From: Roseateles sp.
Lineage (GTDB): Bacteria > Pseudomonadota > Gammaproteobacteria > Burkholderiales > Burkholderiaceae
Assembly: GCA_019232985.1 (NCBI GenBank)
Contig: JAFAMW010000065.1
Coordinates: forward strand, 1 to 64,000
Length of the DNA stretch: 64,000 bases
Reading direction: 5' to 3'
In this document: in pieces, positions 43,844-52,959 of the stretch
How the letters are laid out: every line of letters starts with the position of its first letter
Position numbering within the stretch: position 1 is the first letter of the stretch
Translations under genes and position numbers: made by a program
The notes under the pieces: model-generated
The model's input: the letters and a program-made list of their open reading frames with translations, nothing else
Told to the model about the DNA's origin: nothing
Database searches by the model: none

Positions 43844-45967
43844 TCAGCTCCCCGCGCCGGAGCCGCCGCTGTCGGAGGCCAGCGGATCCTTGTTCTTGGT
43901 CGGCGCGTCCGGCGCCTGCGGCGAGGGCGGCGAGGCCGCCGCCGCCGCGGTCGCCGAGCCGCCCCCACCGCCGCAGTTGATCTTGACCATCGGACCGTCG
44001 ATGGTCACGCCGGCCGGCCCCAGCGTGATCGTGGCGGCGCCCGCCTTGATCGTGATCTGGGTGTCGGCCTCGATCGTCACGTTCATGCCCTTGACGCTGA
44101 GCGCCGAGGTGGCCGTCATCTGCAGGGTCTGGCCGGACTTCAGGTCCATGCTCTGCGCCGACGTCACCGCGACGCTGTTGCTGCCCTTGACGGCGATCGC
44201 GTCGGACACCGACAGGCCCAGCGCCGCGCCGGTGCTCACGTACAGGTCGGCGCCGAGCGTCAGGTGCACGTCCTTGCTCGCCTGGAGCTTGACGACGTCG
44301 GACAGCGCGATCGAGCTCGTGCCGCCGACCGTCAGCGAATAGTTCTTCGTGACGTCGCCCCAGTAGTTGTTCAGGACCGAGGCGAACTGGTCGTTCTTGA
44401 CCCAGCTGTGCATGTCCTTCTGGGCCTGGAACCACACGTACTCGCTGCCGTTCTTGTCGTCGAAGCGCAGCTCGTTGGCCGTGCTCAGCGAGCCGCCCTT
44501 GCTCGACTGGGTCTTGATGCCGCTGACGGTCGCCTGGGCGGGCAGGGTGTACGGCGGCTTGTTGTCGCCGTTGTAGACGCGGCCGGTGATCAGCGGGCGG
44601 TCCGGGTTGCCTTCGAGGAACTCGACGACGACTTCGTCGCCGACGCGCGGCAGCGCGATCATGCCGAACTGCTTGCCGGCCCAGGGCTGGCTGACGCGCA
44701 GCCAGCAGGAGCTGTTCTGGTCGCGCTTGCCGACGCGGTCCCAGTGGAACTGCACCTTCGCCCGGCCGTACTGGTCGGTCATGATCTCGTCGCCGGATTC
44801 GCCCGTGACGGTGGCGGTCTGGGGGCCGTGGACCAGCGCGCGCTGCGCGACGGCCGGCGGGCGGTACGCCGTGGCCTTCGGAACGAGCTCGAGGCGGCAG
44901 AGGAAGTTGTCCTCCATCTCGGAGTCGCGCGCCTCGTAATGGGAGAAGCTGACCTCCATGTCGAGCGCGGTGACCAGGTAGCCGCCGGCATCCGGATGGT
45001 CGGACAGCGAGAAGGTCACGCCGGCGCTGCAGTGGCGGTAGGGGCTCAAGGCCACCGCGACGACGCGGCCGGACTCGTAGCGGTCCACCTCGTGCTGCGC
45101 CCAGGCGTCGCCGACGGTCTTGCGCGAGTTGGGCGAGCCGTCCATCGACACGTCGCCGAAGTCGCCCGGGTAGTCGAAGACCTTGAGACCGCTCGGGCCC
45201 TTGCCGTAGGGGACGGTGCGCGAGGCCCGGGTCGCGAGGCTCAGGGTCGGCTGCTCGGCCGCGTAGTCGGTGCTCGCGAACTCGAGCGAGCCGAGCTGGT
45301 GGGTCAGCGTCCACTCGGTGACGACGTCTTCGCTGAGCTGTTCGCCGAGCTGCGCGGGGGCCCAGCGCAGGGTGCTGCCGCTGATGGTCGGGTGGGTGCT
45401 GGCCTGGTCGGTCAGCACCAGCGTATGCGCGCCCTTCTCGTGCGTGAAATAGAAGTGGATGCCTTCCTCTTCCATGAGGCGCAGCACGAAGTTGAAGTCG
45501 GTCTCGCGGTACTGGACCGTGTAGGGGCGCTTGTTCTTCGCGCCGCTGACGTCGCTGGTCTTGACCGTTCCCGCCTGCGCATAGCCGGCGAACACGGCCT
45601 TGATGACGTCCAGGGCCGACTCGTTCTGGAAGATCTTGCAATCGGCGCCGAGCGTGAGCTGCCACAGCCAGGGCTGCACGACGACGTGGTAGACGTCGTA
45701 GCGGCCCACCACGCCGCCGCGCTCGAAGCGCGTGACGTAGCCGTTGATGTAGCGCTTGCTGCTCGCGTCGACGCGGATCTTGACGTCGACCTTGGCGCCG
45801 AGCAGGTCCGTGGCCTTGACCGCCGTGAGCCTGGTCTCGCGCAGCAGCTCGAGCCGGTACACCGGCAGCCGGCCCAGTGCCTCGCGCGCGACCATGCGCC
45901 GGAACAGCAGCGCGGGCGTCTCGCCGTCGAGCGGCGTCAGGAATTCATAGTCGAGGTCGGAGGCCAT
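43844..45967 (-). CDS. vgrG: T6SS spike protein VgrG (TssI)
   Basis: VgrG forms the trimeric spike at the end of the Hcp tube. This copy has 707 residues. The gp27-like part is at about 1-370 (LLRETRLTAVKATDLLG, VQYRETDFNFVLRLMEEEG, FYFTHEKGAHTLVL). The gp5/OB part follows (RAKVQFHWDRVG, WAGKQFGMIALPRVGDEVVV). A DUF2345-type beta-helix lies at about 490-680 with many valine/threonine repeats. The C-terminus is a short Gly/Ser/Asn tail (SGGSGAGS) with no toxin domain. It lies 29 bases downstream of clpV and is followed by the adaptor/cargo genes. Confidence 0.95.
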   Translation of the reverse strand: MASDLDYEFLTPLDGETPALLFRRMVAREALGRLPVYRLELLRETRLTAVKATDLLGAKVDVKIRVDASSKRYINGYVTRFERGGVVGRYDVYHVVVQPWLWQLTLGADCKIFQNESALDVIKAVFAGYAQAGTVKTSDVSGAKNKRPYTVQYRETDFNFVLRLMEEEGIHFYFTHEKGAHTLVLTDQASTHPTISGSTLRWAPAQLGEQLSEDVVTEWTLTHQLGSLEFASTDYAAEQPTLSLATRASRTVPYGKGPSGLKVFDYPGDFGDVSMDGSPNSRKTVGDAWAQHEVDRYESGRVVAVALSPYRHCSAGVTFSLSDHPDAGGYLVTALDMEVSFSHYEARDSEMEDNFLCRLELVPKATAYRPPAVAQRALVHGPQTATVTGESGDEIMTDQYGRAKVQFHWDRVGKRDQNSSCWLRVSQPWAGKQFGMIALPRVGDEVVVEFLEGNPDRPLITGRVYNGDNKPPYTLPAQATVSGIKTQSSKGGSLSTANELRFDDKNGSEYVWFQAQKDMHSWVKNDQFASVLNNYWGDVTKNYSLTVGGTSSIALSDVVKLQASKDVHLTLGADLYVSTGAALGLSVSDAIAVKGSNSVAVTSAQSMDLKSGQTLQMTATSALSVKGMNVTIEADTQITIKAGAATITLGPAGVTIDGPMVKINCGGGGGSATAAAAASPPSPQAPDAPTKNKDPLASDSGGSGAGS

Positions 45968-45996
45968 GGTGGGTCTTCAAGGCGGGCGGCGTCGGG

Positions 45997-48672
45997 TCAC
46001 TCGAACGCGTAGGTGAAGTCGCCGTCGGCGGCGCCGAGCGTGATGCCCTTGAGCGCCTCGCCGCGGCTCATGCGGCCCAGGTACTCGATCGAGACCTTGG
46101 GCAGCACGGTGTTGGTCAGGATCGCGTCGATGATGCGGCCGCCCGCCTCGGGGTTGTCGCAGCGCCTGACGATCAGGCTCACCGCGTCGTCGCTGTAGTG
46201 GAACGGGATGCGGTGGTTCTCCTCGACGCGCTTCTTGATCCGGTTCAGCTGCAGGCGCACGATCTTGGCCAGCATGTCCGGCGACAGCGGGTAGTAGGGG
46301 ATCGTGACGAGCCGGCCCAGCAGCGCGGGCGGGAAGATCTTCATCAGCGGTTCCTGCAGCGCCGTCGCGAGCGACTCGGGGTCGGGCAGCAGCTCGGGGT
46401 CCTTGCACATGTTCATCACGAGCTCGGAGCCGGCGTTGCTGGTCAGCAGGATGATCGTGTTCTTGAAGTCGATCATGCGGCCCTCGCCGTCTTCCATGCG
46501 GCCCTTGTCGAAGACCTGGAAGAACAGTTCGTGCACGTCGGTGTGGGCCTTCTCGACTTCGTCGAGCAGCACCACGCTGTACGGCCGGCGGCGCACCGCC
46601 TCGGTCAGGATGCCGCCCTCGCCGTAGCCGATGTAGCCCGGGGGCGAGCCCTTGAGCGTCGAGACCGTGTGGGCCTCCTGGAACTCGCTCATGTTGATCG
46701 TGATGACGTTCTGCTCGCCGCCGTACAGCGCCTCGGCCAGGGCCAGCGCCGTCTCGGTCTTGCCGACGCCCGAGGTGCCGCAGAGCATGAACACGCCGAT
46801 CGGCTTGTTCGGGTTGTCGAGGCGCGCGCGCGAGGTCTGGATGCGCTTGGCGATCATGTCGAGGCCATGCTGCTGGCCGATCACGCGCTGGCCGAGCGTC
46901 TCGCCGAGCCTGAGCACGTTCTCGAGCTCGTTCTTGACCATGCGGCCGACCGGGATGCCGGTCCAGTCGGAGACGACGCTGGCGACGGCCTGCGCGTCGA
47001 CGCTGGGCATGATCAGCGGCGTGTCGCCCTGCAGCGCGCTGAGCTTGTCCTGCTCGGCGTGGAGCTCGGCCATCAGCGCGTCGCGGTCGACGCTGGGCGC
47101 GGCCTCGGCGTCGACGGGCTGGTCGTCGCCGCGCAGCTGCGCGCGCAGCGCGAGGATCTTGTCGACGAGGGCCTTTTCCTCCTTCCAGCGCGCCTCGAGG
47201 GCGCCAAGCTGCGCGCGGTTCGCGGCGAGCTTCTCGGCGACGCCCGTCGCGCGCTCGCCGACGTTCACGCCGACGGCGGCTTCGCGCGCGATGATGCCTT
47301 GCTCGATCTCGAGCGCCTCGATGCGGCGCAGCGTGTCCTCGACCTCGGCCGGCGTCGCGTGCTGGCTCACGGCGACGCGCGCGCAGGCGGTGTCGAGCAG
47401 GCTCACGGCCTTGTCGGGCAGCTGGCGCGCCGGGATGTAGCGGTGGCTGAGCTTGACGGCGGCCTCGATCGCCTCGTCGAGCAGCTGGGCGCGGTGGTGC
47501 TTCTCGAGCACCGTCGCGACGCCGCGCAGCATCAGGATCGCCTTGTGCTCGTCGGGCTCGGGCACCTGCACGACCTGGAAGCGGCGCGTCAGGGCCGGGT
47601 CCTTCTCGATGTACTTCTTGTACTCGGCCCAGGTCGTCGCGCCGATCGTGCGCAGGTTGCCGCGCGCGAGCGCGGGCTTGAGCAGGTTGGCCGCGTCGCC
47701 GGTGCCGGCGGCGCCGCCCGCGCCGACGAGGGTGTGGACCTCGTCGATGAACAGGATGATCGGCTTCGGCGAGGCCTGGACCTCGTCGATGACCTGGCGC
47801 AGGCGCTGCTCGAACTCGCCCTTCATGCTCGCGCCGGCCTGCAGCAGGCCGAGGTCGAGCGAGAGCAGCGAGCATTCGGCCAGCGAGGGCGGCACGTCGC
47901 CGCGCGCGAGGCGCTGGGCGAAGCCCTCGACGACGGCGGTCTTGCCGACGCCGGCCTCGCCGGTCAGGATCGGGTTGTTCTGGCGCCGCCGCATCAGGAT
48001 GTCGACGATCTGGCGGATCTCCTCGTCGCGGCCCGTGACCGGGTCCATCTTGCCCTCGCGCGCGCGCTCGGTCAGGTCGACGCAGAACTTCTTGAGCGCC
48101 TCGCCCTTGCCCATCGCGGCCGGGGCCATCGAGCCGCTCTCGGCGCCCGGCTCGCCCGAGCCGATGCCCGTGCCGTCCTGGGCGCCGAGCCTGGCCTCGG
48201 CCGTGCCGCCGCAGATCTTCTGGAAGTTCTCGGCGAGGTCGTCGGCCTTGATGCGCTCGAACTGCTTGGAGATCGCGAACAGCGCGATGCTCAGGTTGCG
48301 GCTCTTGAGCATGCCGAGCAGCAGCGTGCCGGTGCGCACATGGGCCTCGCCGAACTGCAGCGTCGCGTAGACCCAGGCGCGCTCGATCGCGTTCTCGATG
48401 TGCTCGGAGAAGTCGCTGATCGAGGTCGAGCCGCGCGGCAGGCGGTCGAGCGCCGCCGTCATGTCCTTGGCCAGCACGCTGGCGTCGAGCTGGTAGTGTC
48501 TTAGAACGGCGTCCAGGTCCGTTTCGTTGTTCTGCACGAGCTGGGCGAGCCAGTGGACGAGCTCGACGTAGGGATTGCCGCGCATCTTGCAGAACACGGT
48601 GGCGCCTTCGATGGCCTTGTAGGCCAGCGGATTGAGTTTGCCGAACAGGGCAACACGGCTGATTTCGCTCAT
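45997..48672 (-). CDS. clpV: T6SS sheath-recycling ATPase ClpV (TssH)
   Basis: ClpV is a AAA+ unfoldase that disassembles contracted TssB-TssC sheaths. It has 891 residues. The N-terminal Clp-N domain (about 1-160) binds the sheath. The first ATPase has Walker A GEAGVGKT (238-245) and Walker B FIDEVHTLVGAG. A middle coiled-coil follows (about 410-530). The second ATPase has GTSGVGKT (near 633) and LLDEVEKAH. The ATG overlaps the tssG stop (ATGA). Confidence 0.97.
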   Translation of the reverse strand: MSEISRVALFGKLNPLAYKAIEGATVFCKMRGNPYVELVHWLAQLVQNNETDLDAVLRHYQLDASVLAKDMTAALDRLPRGSTSISDFSEHIENAIERAWVYATLQFGEAHVRTGTLLLGMLKSRNLSIALFAISKQFERIKADDLAENFQKICGGTAEARLGAQDGTGIGSGEPGAESGSMAPAAMGKGEALKKFCVDLTERAREGKMDPVTGRDEEIRQIVDILMRRRQNNPILTGEAGVGKTAVVEGFAQRLARGDVPPSLAECSLLSLDLGLLQAGASMKGEFEQRLRQVIDEVQASPKPIILFIDEVHTLVGAGGAAGTGDAANLLKPALARGNLRTIGATTWAEYKKYIEKDPALTRRFQVVQVPEPDEHKAILMLRGVATVLEKHHRAQLLDEAIEAAVKLSHRYIPARQLPDKAVSLLDTACARVAVSQHATPAEVEDTLRRIEALEIEQGIIAREAAVGVNVGERATGVAEKLAANRAQLGALEARWKEEKALVDKILALRAQLRGDDQPVDAEAAPSVDRDALMAELHAEQDKLSALQGDTPLIMPSVDAQAVASVVSDWTGIPVGRMVKNELENVLRLGETLGQRVIGQQHGLDMIAKRIQTSRARLDNPNKPIGVFMLCGTSGVGKTETALALAEALYGGEQNVITINMSEFQEAHTVSTLKGSPPGYIGYGEGGILTEAVRRRPYSVVLLDEVEKAHTDVHELFFQVFDKGRMEDGEGRMIDFKNTIILLTSNAGSELVMNMCKDPELLPDPESLATALQEPLMKIFPPALLGRLVTIPYYPLSPDMLAKIVRLQLNRIKKRVEENHRIPFHYSDDAVSLIVRRCDNPEAGGRIIDAILTNTVLPKVSIEYLGRMSRGEALKGITLGAADGDFTYAFE

Positions 48673-49736
48673 GACACTTGCATCCTTTGTCGATGGGATT
48701 TCTTGAGAGTGCGCTCGACGTCGATGACGAGGTCATCGGCGTCCCCGGGTTTCCTGAACGCGCCGAGCCAGCCGCTGCGGCCGAGCTCGCCGCTGCGGCC
48801 GAGCTCGCCGCTGCGGCCGAGGCGCAGCCGCGGCACGTCGCGGCGCGCGAGGATCAGCTGGACGTCCCACTCGTACTCGAGGCCGACCCACTGGCGCACC
48901 ATCGCCTGCAGCCGCGCCAGGTCGGCGCCGCCGGGCAGGAAGGCGTGGTAGCGCGCCTCGGAGACGGGGCCGACGACGATGCGGAACTTGCTCTGCACGT
49001 CCCAGACGCTCGCCCCGAGCACCGCGCCGCGGCCGAGCTGCTGGCCGACGCCGGGCCGCCCGACCGAGTGGATCCGCGAGCGCTCCTCGCGCGCGAGCGC
49101 CATCCAGTGGCCGCACCATTGCTCGACGCGCGCGGGCACGTCGAATTCGCTGCGCACCCAGTTCAGCAGCCCGTCGGCGTCGCGCGCGTGGCGCGCCAGG
49201 CGGCCCGTGAAGTGCAGCTTGGGCGCGTCGCCGGCCGCGTCGCGCTCCTGCAGCGGCTCGCTGCCGATGCCGGCGAGCGAGCCCAGGCGCCGCGCGAACG
49301 CGCGGTCGTCGGGCCGGTCCCGGGACAGCGTCGGCTGGGCCTGCGCCCAGGCGCGGTAGAACAGCAGCGTGAAGCGGTGGTTCAGCAGGTCGAGGAAGCG
49401 CAGCAGCGCGGCGTCGCCGGCATGGCTGCTGCGCTCACGGGCGAGCTCGGTCAGGTGCAGGGGCAGCGGCCCGTTCGGCCCGAGCAGGCCGAAGAAGCGC
49501 TGGGTCAGGCGCGGCGGGCCGGCCTCGCGGAACTGCAGCGCGTGCAGCGGCGCCGGTGCGAAGGTGAGCTCGGCCGGCTGGCCCAGGCGGATCGGCTCGT
49601 CCGCCGGACGCTGGGCCTCGCCCAGGCGCGGCAGCCCGGGGTGCGCGCTCTCGATGCGGCGCAGCGTCTGGTAGAAGTCGAAGCGCCAGGGCGCGTCGGC
49701 CACGCGCTGGATCCAGGCCTGGTGTTCGGCGTTCAC
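48669..49736 (-). CDS. tssG: T6SS baseplate protein TssG
   Basis: TssG is a baseplate wedge subunit that pairs with TssF. It starts at GTG 49736, overlapping the tssF stop (GTGA), and has 355 residues. The N-terminal part WRFDFYQTLRRIESAHPGLP and the LTELARERSSHAGDAALLRF block are family-typical, as is FLGLLGPNGPLPLHL (given here as FGLLGPNGPLPLHL). Near the C-terminus an 18-base tandem repeat encodes GRSGELGRSGELGRSGWLG, an insertion not expected in TssG. The gene is translationally coupled on both sides, to tssF and clpV. Confidence 0.93.
   Translation of the reverse strand: MNAEHQAWIQRVADAPWRFDFYQTLRRIESAHPGLPRLGEAQRPADEPIRLGQPAELTFAPAPLHALQFREAGPPRLTQRFFGLLGPNGPLPLHLTELARERSSHAGDAALLRFLDLLNHRFTLLFYRAWAQAQPTLSRDRPDDRAFARRLGSLAGIGSEPLQERDAAGDAPKLHFTGRLARHARDADGLLNWVRSEFDVPARVEQWCGHWMALAREERSRIHSVGRPGVGQQLGRGAVLGASVWDVQSKFRIVVGPVSEARYHAFLPGGADLARLQAMVRQWVGLEYEWDVQLILARRDVPRLRLGRSGELGRSGELGRSGWLGAFRKPGDADDLVIDVERTLKKSHRQRMQVS
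48771..48822 (+). repeat. 18-bp tandem repeat in tssG
   Basis: The unit GCCGCTGCGGCCGAGCTC occurs twice in full (48771-48788, 48789-48806), and a third copy is complete for 15 of 18 bases (48807-48822). On the coding strand it encodes repeats of E-L-G-R-S-G. Being in frame, copy-number change would alter TssG length by six residues per unit without a frameshift. Confidence 0.85.
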
Positions 49737-51601
49737 AGCACGGGCCTCGTGCCGCGCGACGGGCGCCAGCGCGCGACCTCGCCGCGCGTCAGCGAGACCA
49801 GCACGGTCTCGACGAAGCTGTTCAGCGAGGCGTGGCGCGACAGGTAATGGTGCATGGCCGCGCCGAACAGGAAGGCGCTGCCGCCGGCGTGGCCGAGCTC
49901 GTCGACGGTCAGCGCGACCTCGATGCCGCGGCCGAACGCGATCGGCCCGGGGATCGGGTGGCGGCGCACGACCGCGCGCGTCGCGACGTGCTGCAGCGCC
50001 TCGATCTGGCGGCGCACGGTCGGGTCGGTACCCTGCGGGAAGCGCGCGAGCAGGTCGCGCAGCGCCGCCGCGGCTTCGCCGCCCTCGGTGTCGAGCAGCG
50101 ACAGGTAGTTCAGCGACAGCAGGTTCAGCAGGCGCCAGGCCACGCCGCCCTCGCGCAGCGCCGTGTGCGGGCGGCTCGGCCCGGCCACGGCGCGCACCGA
50201 GCGCATCGCGATGCCGGCGTCGAGCCGGAACTCGCCCTGCTCGCCGCCGGGCATGAAGATCGAGAGATCCCGGTTCGTGCAGCGGACCTGCAGGGCCAGC
50301 TGCTGCAGCGTCTCGGCGTAGGGCGCGTCGTTCGGGTCGACGAGCGAGACGAACACCTCGGAGCCGGTGTAGCCCGAACGCGGGCCGTCGCGGCGCGCGG
50401 TCTCGCTCATCAGGCGCGGCTCGCGCCAGATCGTGTAGAAGGCCGACTGCTGCGCGCCGCGCTGGCGCTCCGGCGCGTACAGCGGCAGGAAGCGGCGCTC
50501 GCTGCCGTCGGCGCCGTAGCCCTGCATGCCGACGACGTCGTAGACCTCGTAGTCGAGCGGCGCCGTGCGGTCGGGCACGACCTGGAACTCGTAGTGGTTG
50601 CCGTCGAGGTGGATGCGGTCGGCGCGCTTCGGGAACAGGTTGATCGCCGGCACGCAGTTGAGCTGGAAGTTCGCGGCGGAGACGGCCCCGTCCATGCCGT
50701 GGCCCGGCTGGGCGAGCAGCACGACGAGCTCGACCGTCTGCCCCGCGATCGACTGCAGCGCGGGGCGCAGGCCCTCGACGTCGACGAACAGGAAGCGCTC
50801 GGGGAACGCGAAGTACTCCTGCAGCAGCCGCGTGCCCGCGAAGCCGCGCAGCGTCGCCGGCAGCATCGCCTCGTCGTCGGCGTAGCCGACCGGCTGCAGC
50901 GCGTCGGCCGGCAGCAGCACGCGCCGGCCGTCGCCGGCGCGGCCCGGCGGGCCGACGAGCACGCCGACCGCGTTGGCCAGCAGCAGCTCGAGCAGCTGCA
51001 TCGCGGTGTCGGTCTGGCCGCCGAGGTAGAAGCGCAGGCGGTCGACCTCGAGCTGCGCGACGCTCATGCCCGCCGGCACCTGCAGCTGGATGCGTACGGC
51101 GGCGCGCGGGCGCTGCGCGAGCGCGAGGCTCGAGACGCCGAACTCGGAAAGGTTCAGCAGGTATTCGGCCGACTGCGTGCTCAGGGGCGTGAGCTGCAGC
51201 GGCTGGCCGGTGCGGAACTCGCAGCGCGTGCCCGACACGGCGCTGGCCGGGCCGACCAGCGTCGTGTCGCGCGGCAGCACCGGCCCCTTGAGCAGATTCG
51301 CGTCGGGCACCGGGCTGACCTGGGCCACGAGCATGGCCGGGATCGGGGCGAGGAAGTTCGGGTAGACGAGCTCGAGCAGCCGGTGCGAGAAGCGCGGGAA
51401 CTCGGCGTCCTGCTTGAGCTGGACGCGCGCGGCGAGGAACGCGCAGCCCTCGAGCAGGCGCTCGACATAGGGGTCGCTGACCTCGAGCCCTTCCATGCCG
51501 AGCCGCGAGGCGATCTTCGGGAACTCCTGGGCGAACTCGCCCCCGAGCTCGCGCAGGTACTTGAGTTCCTGGTTGTAATACCTGAGCAGCCGTGCATCCA
51601 T
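49733..51601 (-). CDS. tssF: T6SS baseplate protein TssF
   Basis: TssF is the main wedge protein of the T6SS baseplate. It has 622 residues, the usual length. The N-terminus LLRYYNQELKYLRELGGEFA is the hallmark; FPKIASRLG, PYVERLLEGCAFLAARVQLK and FLVDVEGLRP-like stretches (FLFVDVEGLRP) follow. Twelve bases separate it from tssE upstream, and its stop is overlapped by tssG. The order E-F-G-H is standard. Confidence 0.96.
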   Translation of the reverse strand: MDARLLRYYNQELKYLRELGGEFAQEFPKIASRLGMEGLEVSDPYVERLLEGCAFLAARVQLKQDAEFPRFSHRLLELVYPNFLAPIPAMLVAQVSPVPDANLLKGPVLPRDTTLVGPASAVSGTRCEFRTGQPLQLTPLSTQSAEYLLNLSEFGVSSLALAQRPRAAVRIQLQVPAGMSVAQLEVDRLRFYLGGQTDTAMQLLELLLANAVGVLVGPPGRAGDGRRVLLPADALQPVGYADDEAMLPATLRGFAGTRLLQEYFAFPERFLFVDVEGLRPALQSIAGQTVELVVLLAQPGHGMDGAVSAANFQLNCVPAINLFPKRADRIHLDGNHYEFQVVPDRTAPLDYEVYDVVGMQGYGADGSERRFLPLYAPERQRGAQQSAFYTIWREPRLMSETARRDGPRSGYTGSEVFVSLVDPNDAPYAETLQQLALQVRCTNRDLSIFMPGGEQGEFRLDAGIAMRSVRAVAGPSRPHTALREGGVAWRLLNLLSLNYLSLLDTEGGEAAAALRDLLARFPQGTDPTVRRQIEALQHVATRAVVRRHPIPGPIAFGRGIEVALTVDELGHAGGSAFLFGAAMHHYLSRHASLNSFVETVLVSLTRGEVARWRPSRGTRPVL

Positions 51602-51613
51602 GGTCGTGGGCCT

Positions 51614-52141
51614 TTAGCTGCGGAGTTCGCGCAAGCGCGTGCCGCCGGTCTCGACGTCGACGTCGGCCGCGAGCAGCAGCTCGAGCGGCACGGGCTGGGC
51701 CCACATCTGGCCGCGGATCACGAGCTGCATCGTGTTGTGGTGGTGCGCGTAGTCGAAGTTGACGTCGACCTCGAGCGTGCGCGGATCGATGCGGGGCTCG
51801 AACGCGCAGATGGTCTCGCGGACCTCGCGCGCGATCGCGCGCGTGTCCATACTCGACAGCGTGACGCCGGCGAACGCCGGCATGCCGTAGTTGAGCACCG
51901 AGCGGCGCGCCTCGGGCGCGCTCTTCCACAGCGCGAGTTCGTCCTTGCGGGTCGAGTTGGGCTCGGGTTCGGCGCGGGTCGCGTTGAACAGCCACGAGAG
52001 GTCGCGCAGCACGGCGGCGCGCAGCTGCTGACGCGTCAGCACGCGCGCTTCCAGCGCCTCCTGGCGCTGCTGGGGTTCGTGGTCGAGCAGGCGGTCCAGC
52101 AGCGAGGGTTGGAGGCGGTCGCGTGAGTTCAGCTCAGCCAT
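51614..52141 (-). CDS. tssE: T6SS baseplate protein TssE (gp25-like)
   Basis: TssE resembles phage T4 gp25 and joins the baseplate to the first sheath ring. It has 175 residues, with LQPSLLDRLLDHEP near the start, a central VLRDLSWLFNATR and the LNYGMPAFAG motif of the family. The C-terminal part EVDVNFDYAHHHNTMQLVI contains the gp25 core. It overlaps tagJ by eight bases and precedes tssF by twelve. Confidence 0.93.
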   Translation of the reverse strand: MAELNSRDRLQPSLLDRLLDHEPQQRQEALEARVLTRQQLRAAVLRDLSWLFNATRAEPEPNSTRKDELALWKSAPEARRSVLNYGMPAFAGVTLSSMDTRAIAREVRETICAFEPRIDPRTLEVDVNFDYAHHHNTMQLVIRGQMWAQPVPLELLLAADVDVETGGTRLRELRS

Positions 52142-52946
52142 CGACGTCCATTTCGATCAGGCGCACGCCGAGCATGTCGTGCTCCCCCTCGTCGGTGACG
52201 AGCACGCGCTGGCCGAGGCCGGCGAAGCGCGCCTGGCCCAGGTCGATCCAGTCGGTCCGGGCCGCCATCTGGATCGCGCCGTCCGCGCTGGCCTCGGAGC
52301 CCGGGTAGCGGGTCGGGATCATCGCGATGGCCTCGCCGCCGTTCGCGAACGAGAGCTTGGCCGGCAGCCAGACGCGGTCGCGCAGGTCGCTCGGCGCGTC
52401 GATCGAGACGCTCGCAAGGCGGCTGAACGGAATCCAGTAGTAGCGGCCGTTGATCATCGCCTCGAGCACCGGGCCGAGGCGCGAGTCGGCGTCGGCGATC
52501 CACTCGAACGGCGCGCCGTTGATCCTGCCGCGCGTGGCCGGCGCGGCCTCGAACGCGCGCTCGGCGAGCTCGACCGACAGCGCCGCCTCGCCCTGGCTGG
52601 CCTGCAGCAGCGACTCGATCAGCACGGCCATCCATTCGTCGGGCTGGCCGAACACCATCGGACTGCGGCGGCCCGCGAAGACGGCGGCGCGCAGCAGCTC
52701 GCAGCGCAGCGCGTAGCCGACCATCTCGCGCATCGGGCCGGCCTCGGCGTCCATGTCGGCGACGACGTTGAGCTGGGTGTGCGCGCGCTCCCACTGGCCG
52801 AGCACGCACAGCAGCTGGGCCATGAAGATGCGCAGCTTCGGGTTCGCGGGCTTGGCCTTGACGGCCGCGGTCAGCGCGGCGAGCGCGGCCTTCGGGTCGT
52901 TGGCGCGGATCCGTTCTTCGGCCTGGGCGAGGGGATCGGTCGTCAT
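52134..52946 (-). CDS. tagJ: T6SS accessory protein TagJ (ImpE)
   Basis: TagJ binds the N-terminal helix of TssB in Pseudomonas and accompanies sheath disassembly. This copy has 270 residues. Residues 1-110 are TPR-like helices (AALAALTAAVKAKPANPKLR, AHTQLNVVADMD). The ImpE core follows with AFEAAPATRGRINGAPFEWI, RYYWIPFSRLASVSIDAP and a C-terminal LGVRLIEMDV. Presence of tagJ between the hcp genes and tssE matches the HSI-I class of clusters. The stop overlaps the tssE start. Confidence 0.92.
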   Translation of the reverse strand: MTTDPLAQAEERIRANDPKAALAALTAAVKAKPANPKLRIFMAQLLCVLGQWERAHTQLNVVADMDAEAGPMREMVGYALRCELLRAAVFAGRRSPMVFGQPDEWMAVLIESLLQASQGEAALSVELAERAFEAAPATRGRINGAPFEWIADADSRLGPVLEAMINGRYYWIPFSRLASVSIDAPSDLRDRVWLPAKLSFANGGEAIAMIPTRYPGSEASADGAIQMAARTDWIDLGQARFAGLGQRVLVTDEGEHDMLGVRLIEMDVDG

Positions 52947-52959
52947 CGGTGGTCCTGTG

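Noticed and set aside
43844..44000. Toxin domain fused to VgrG
   Set aside because: After the beta-helix the protein ends in a short Gly/Ser/Asn-rich tail of about 30 residues without a recognisable domain.
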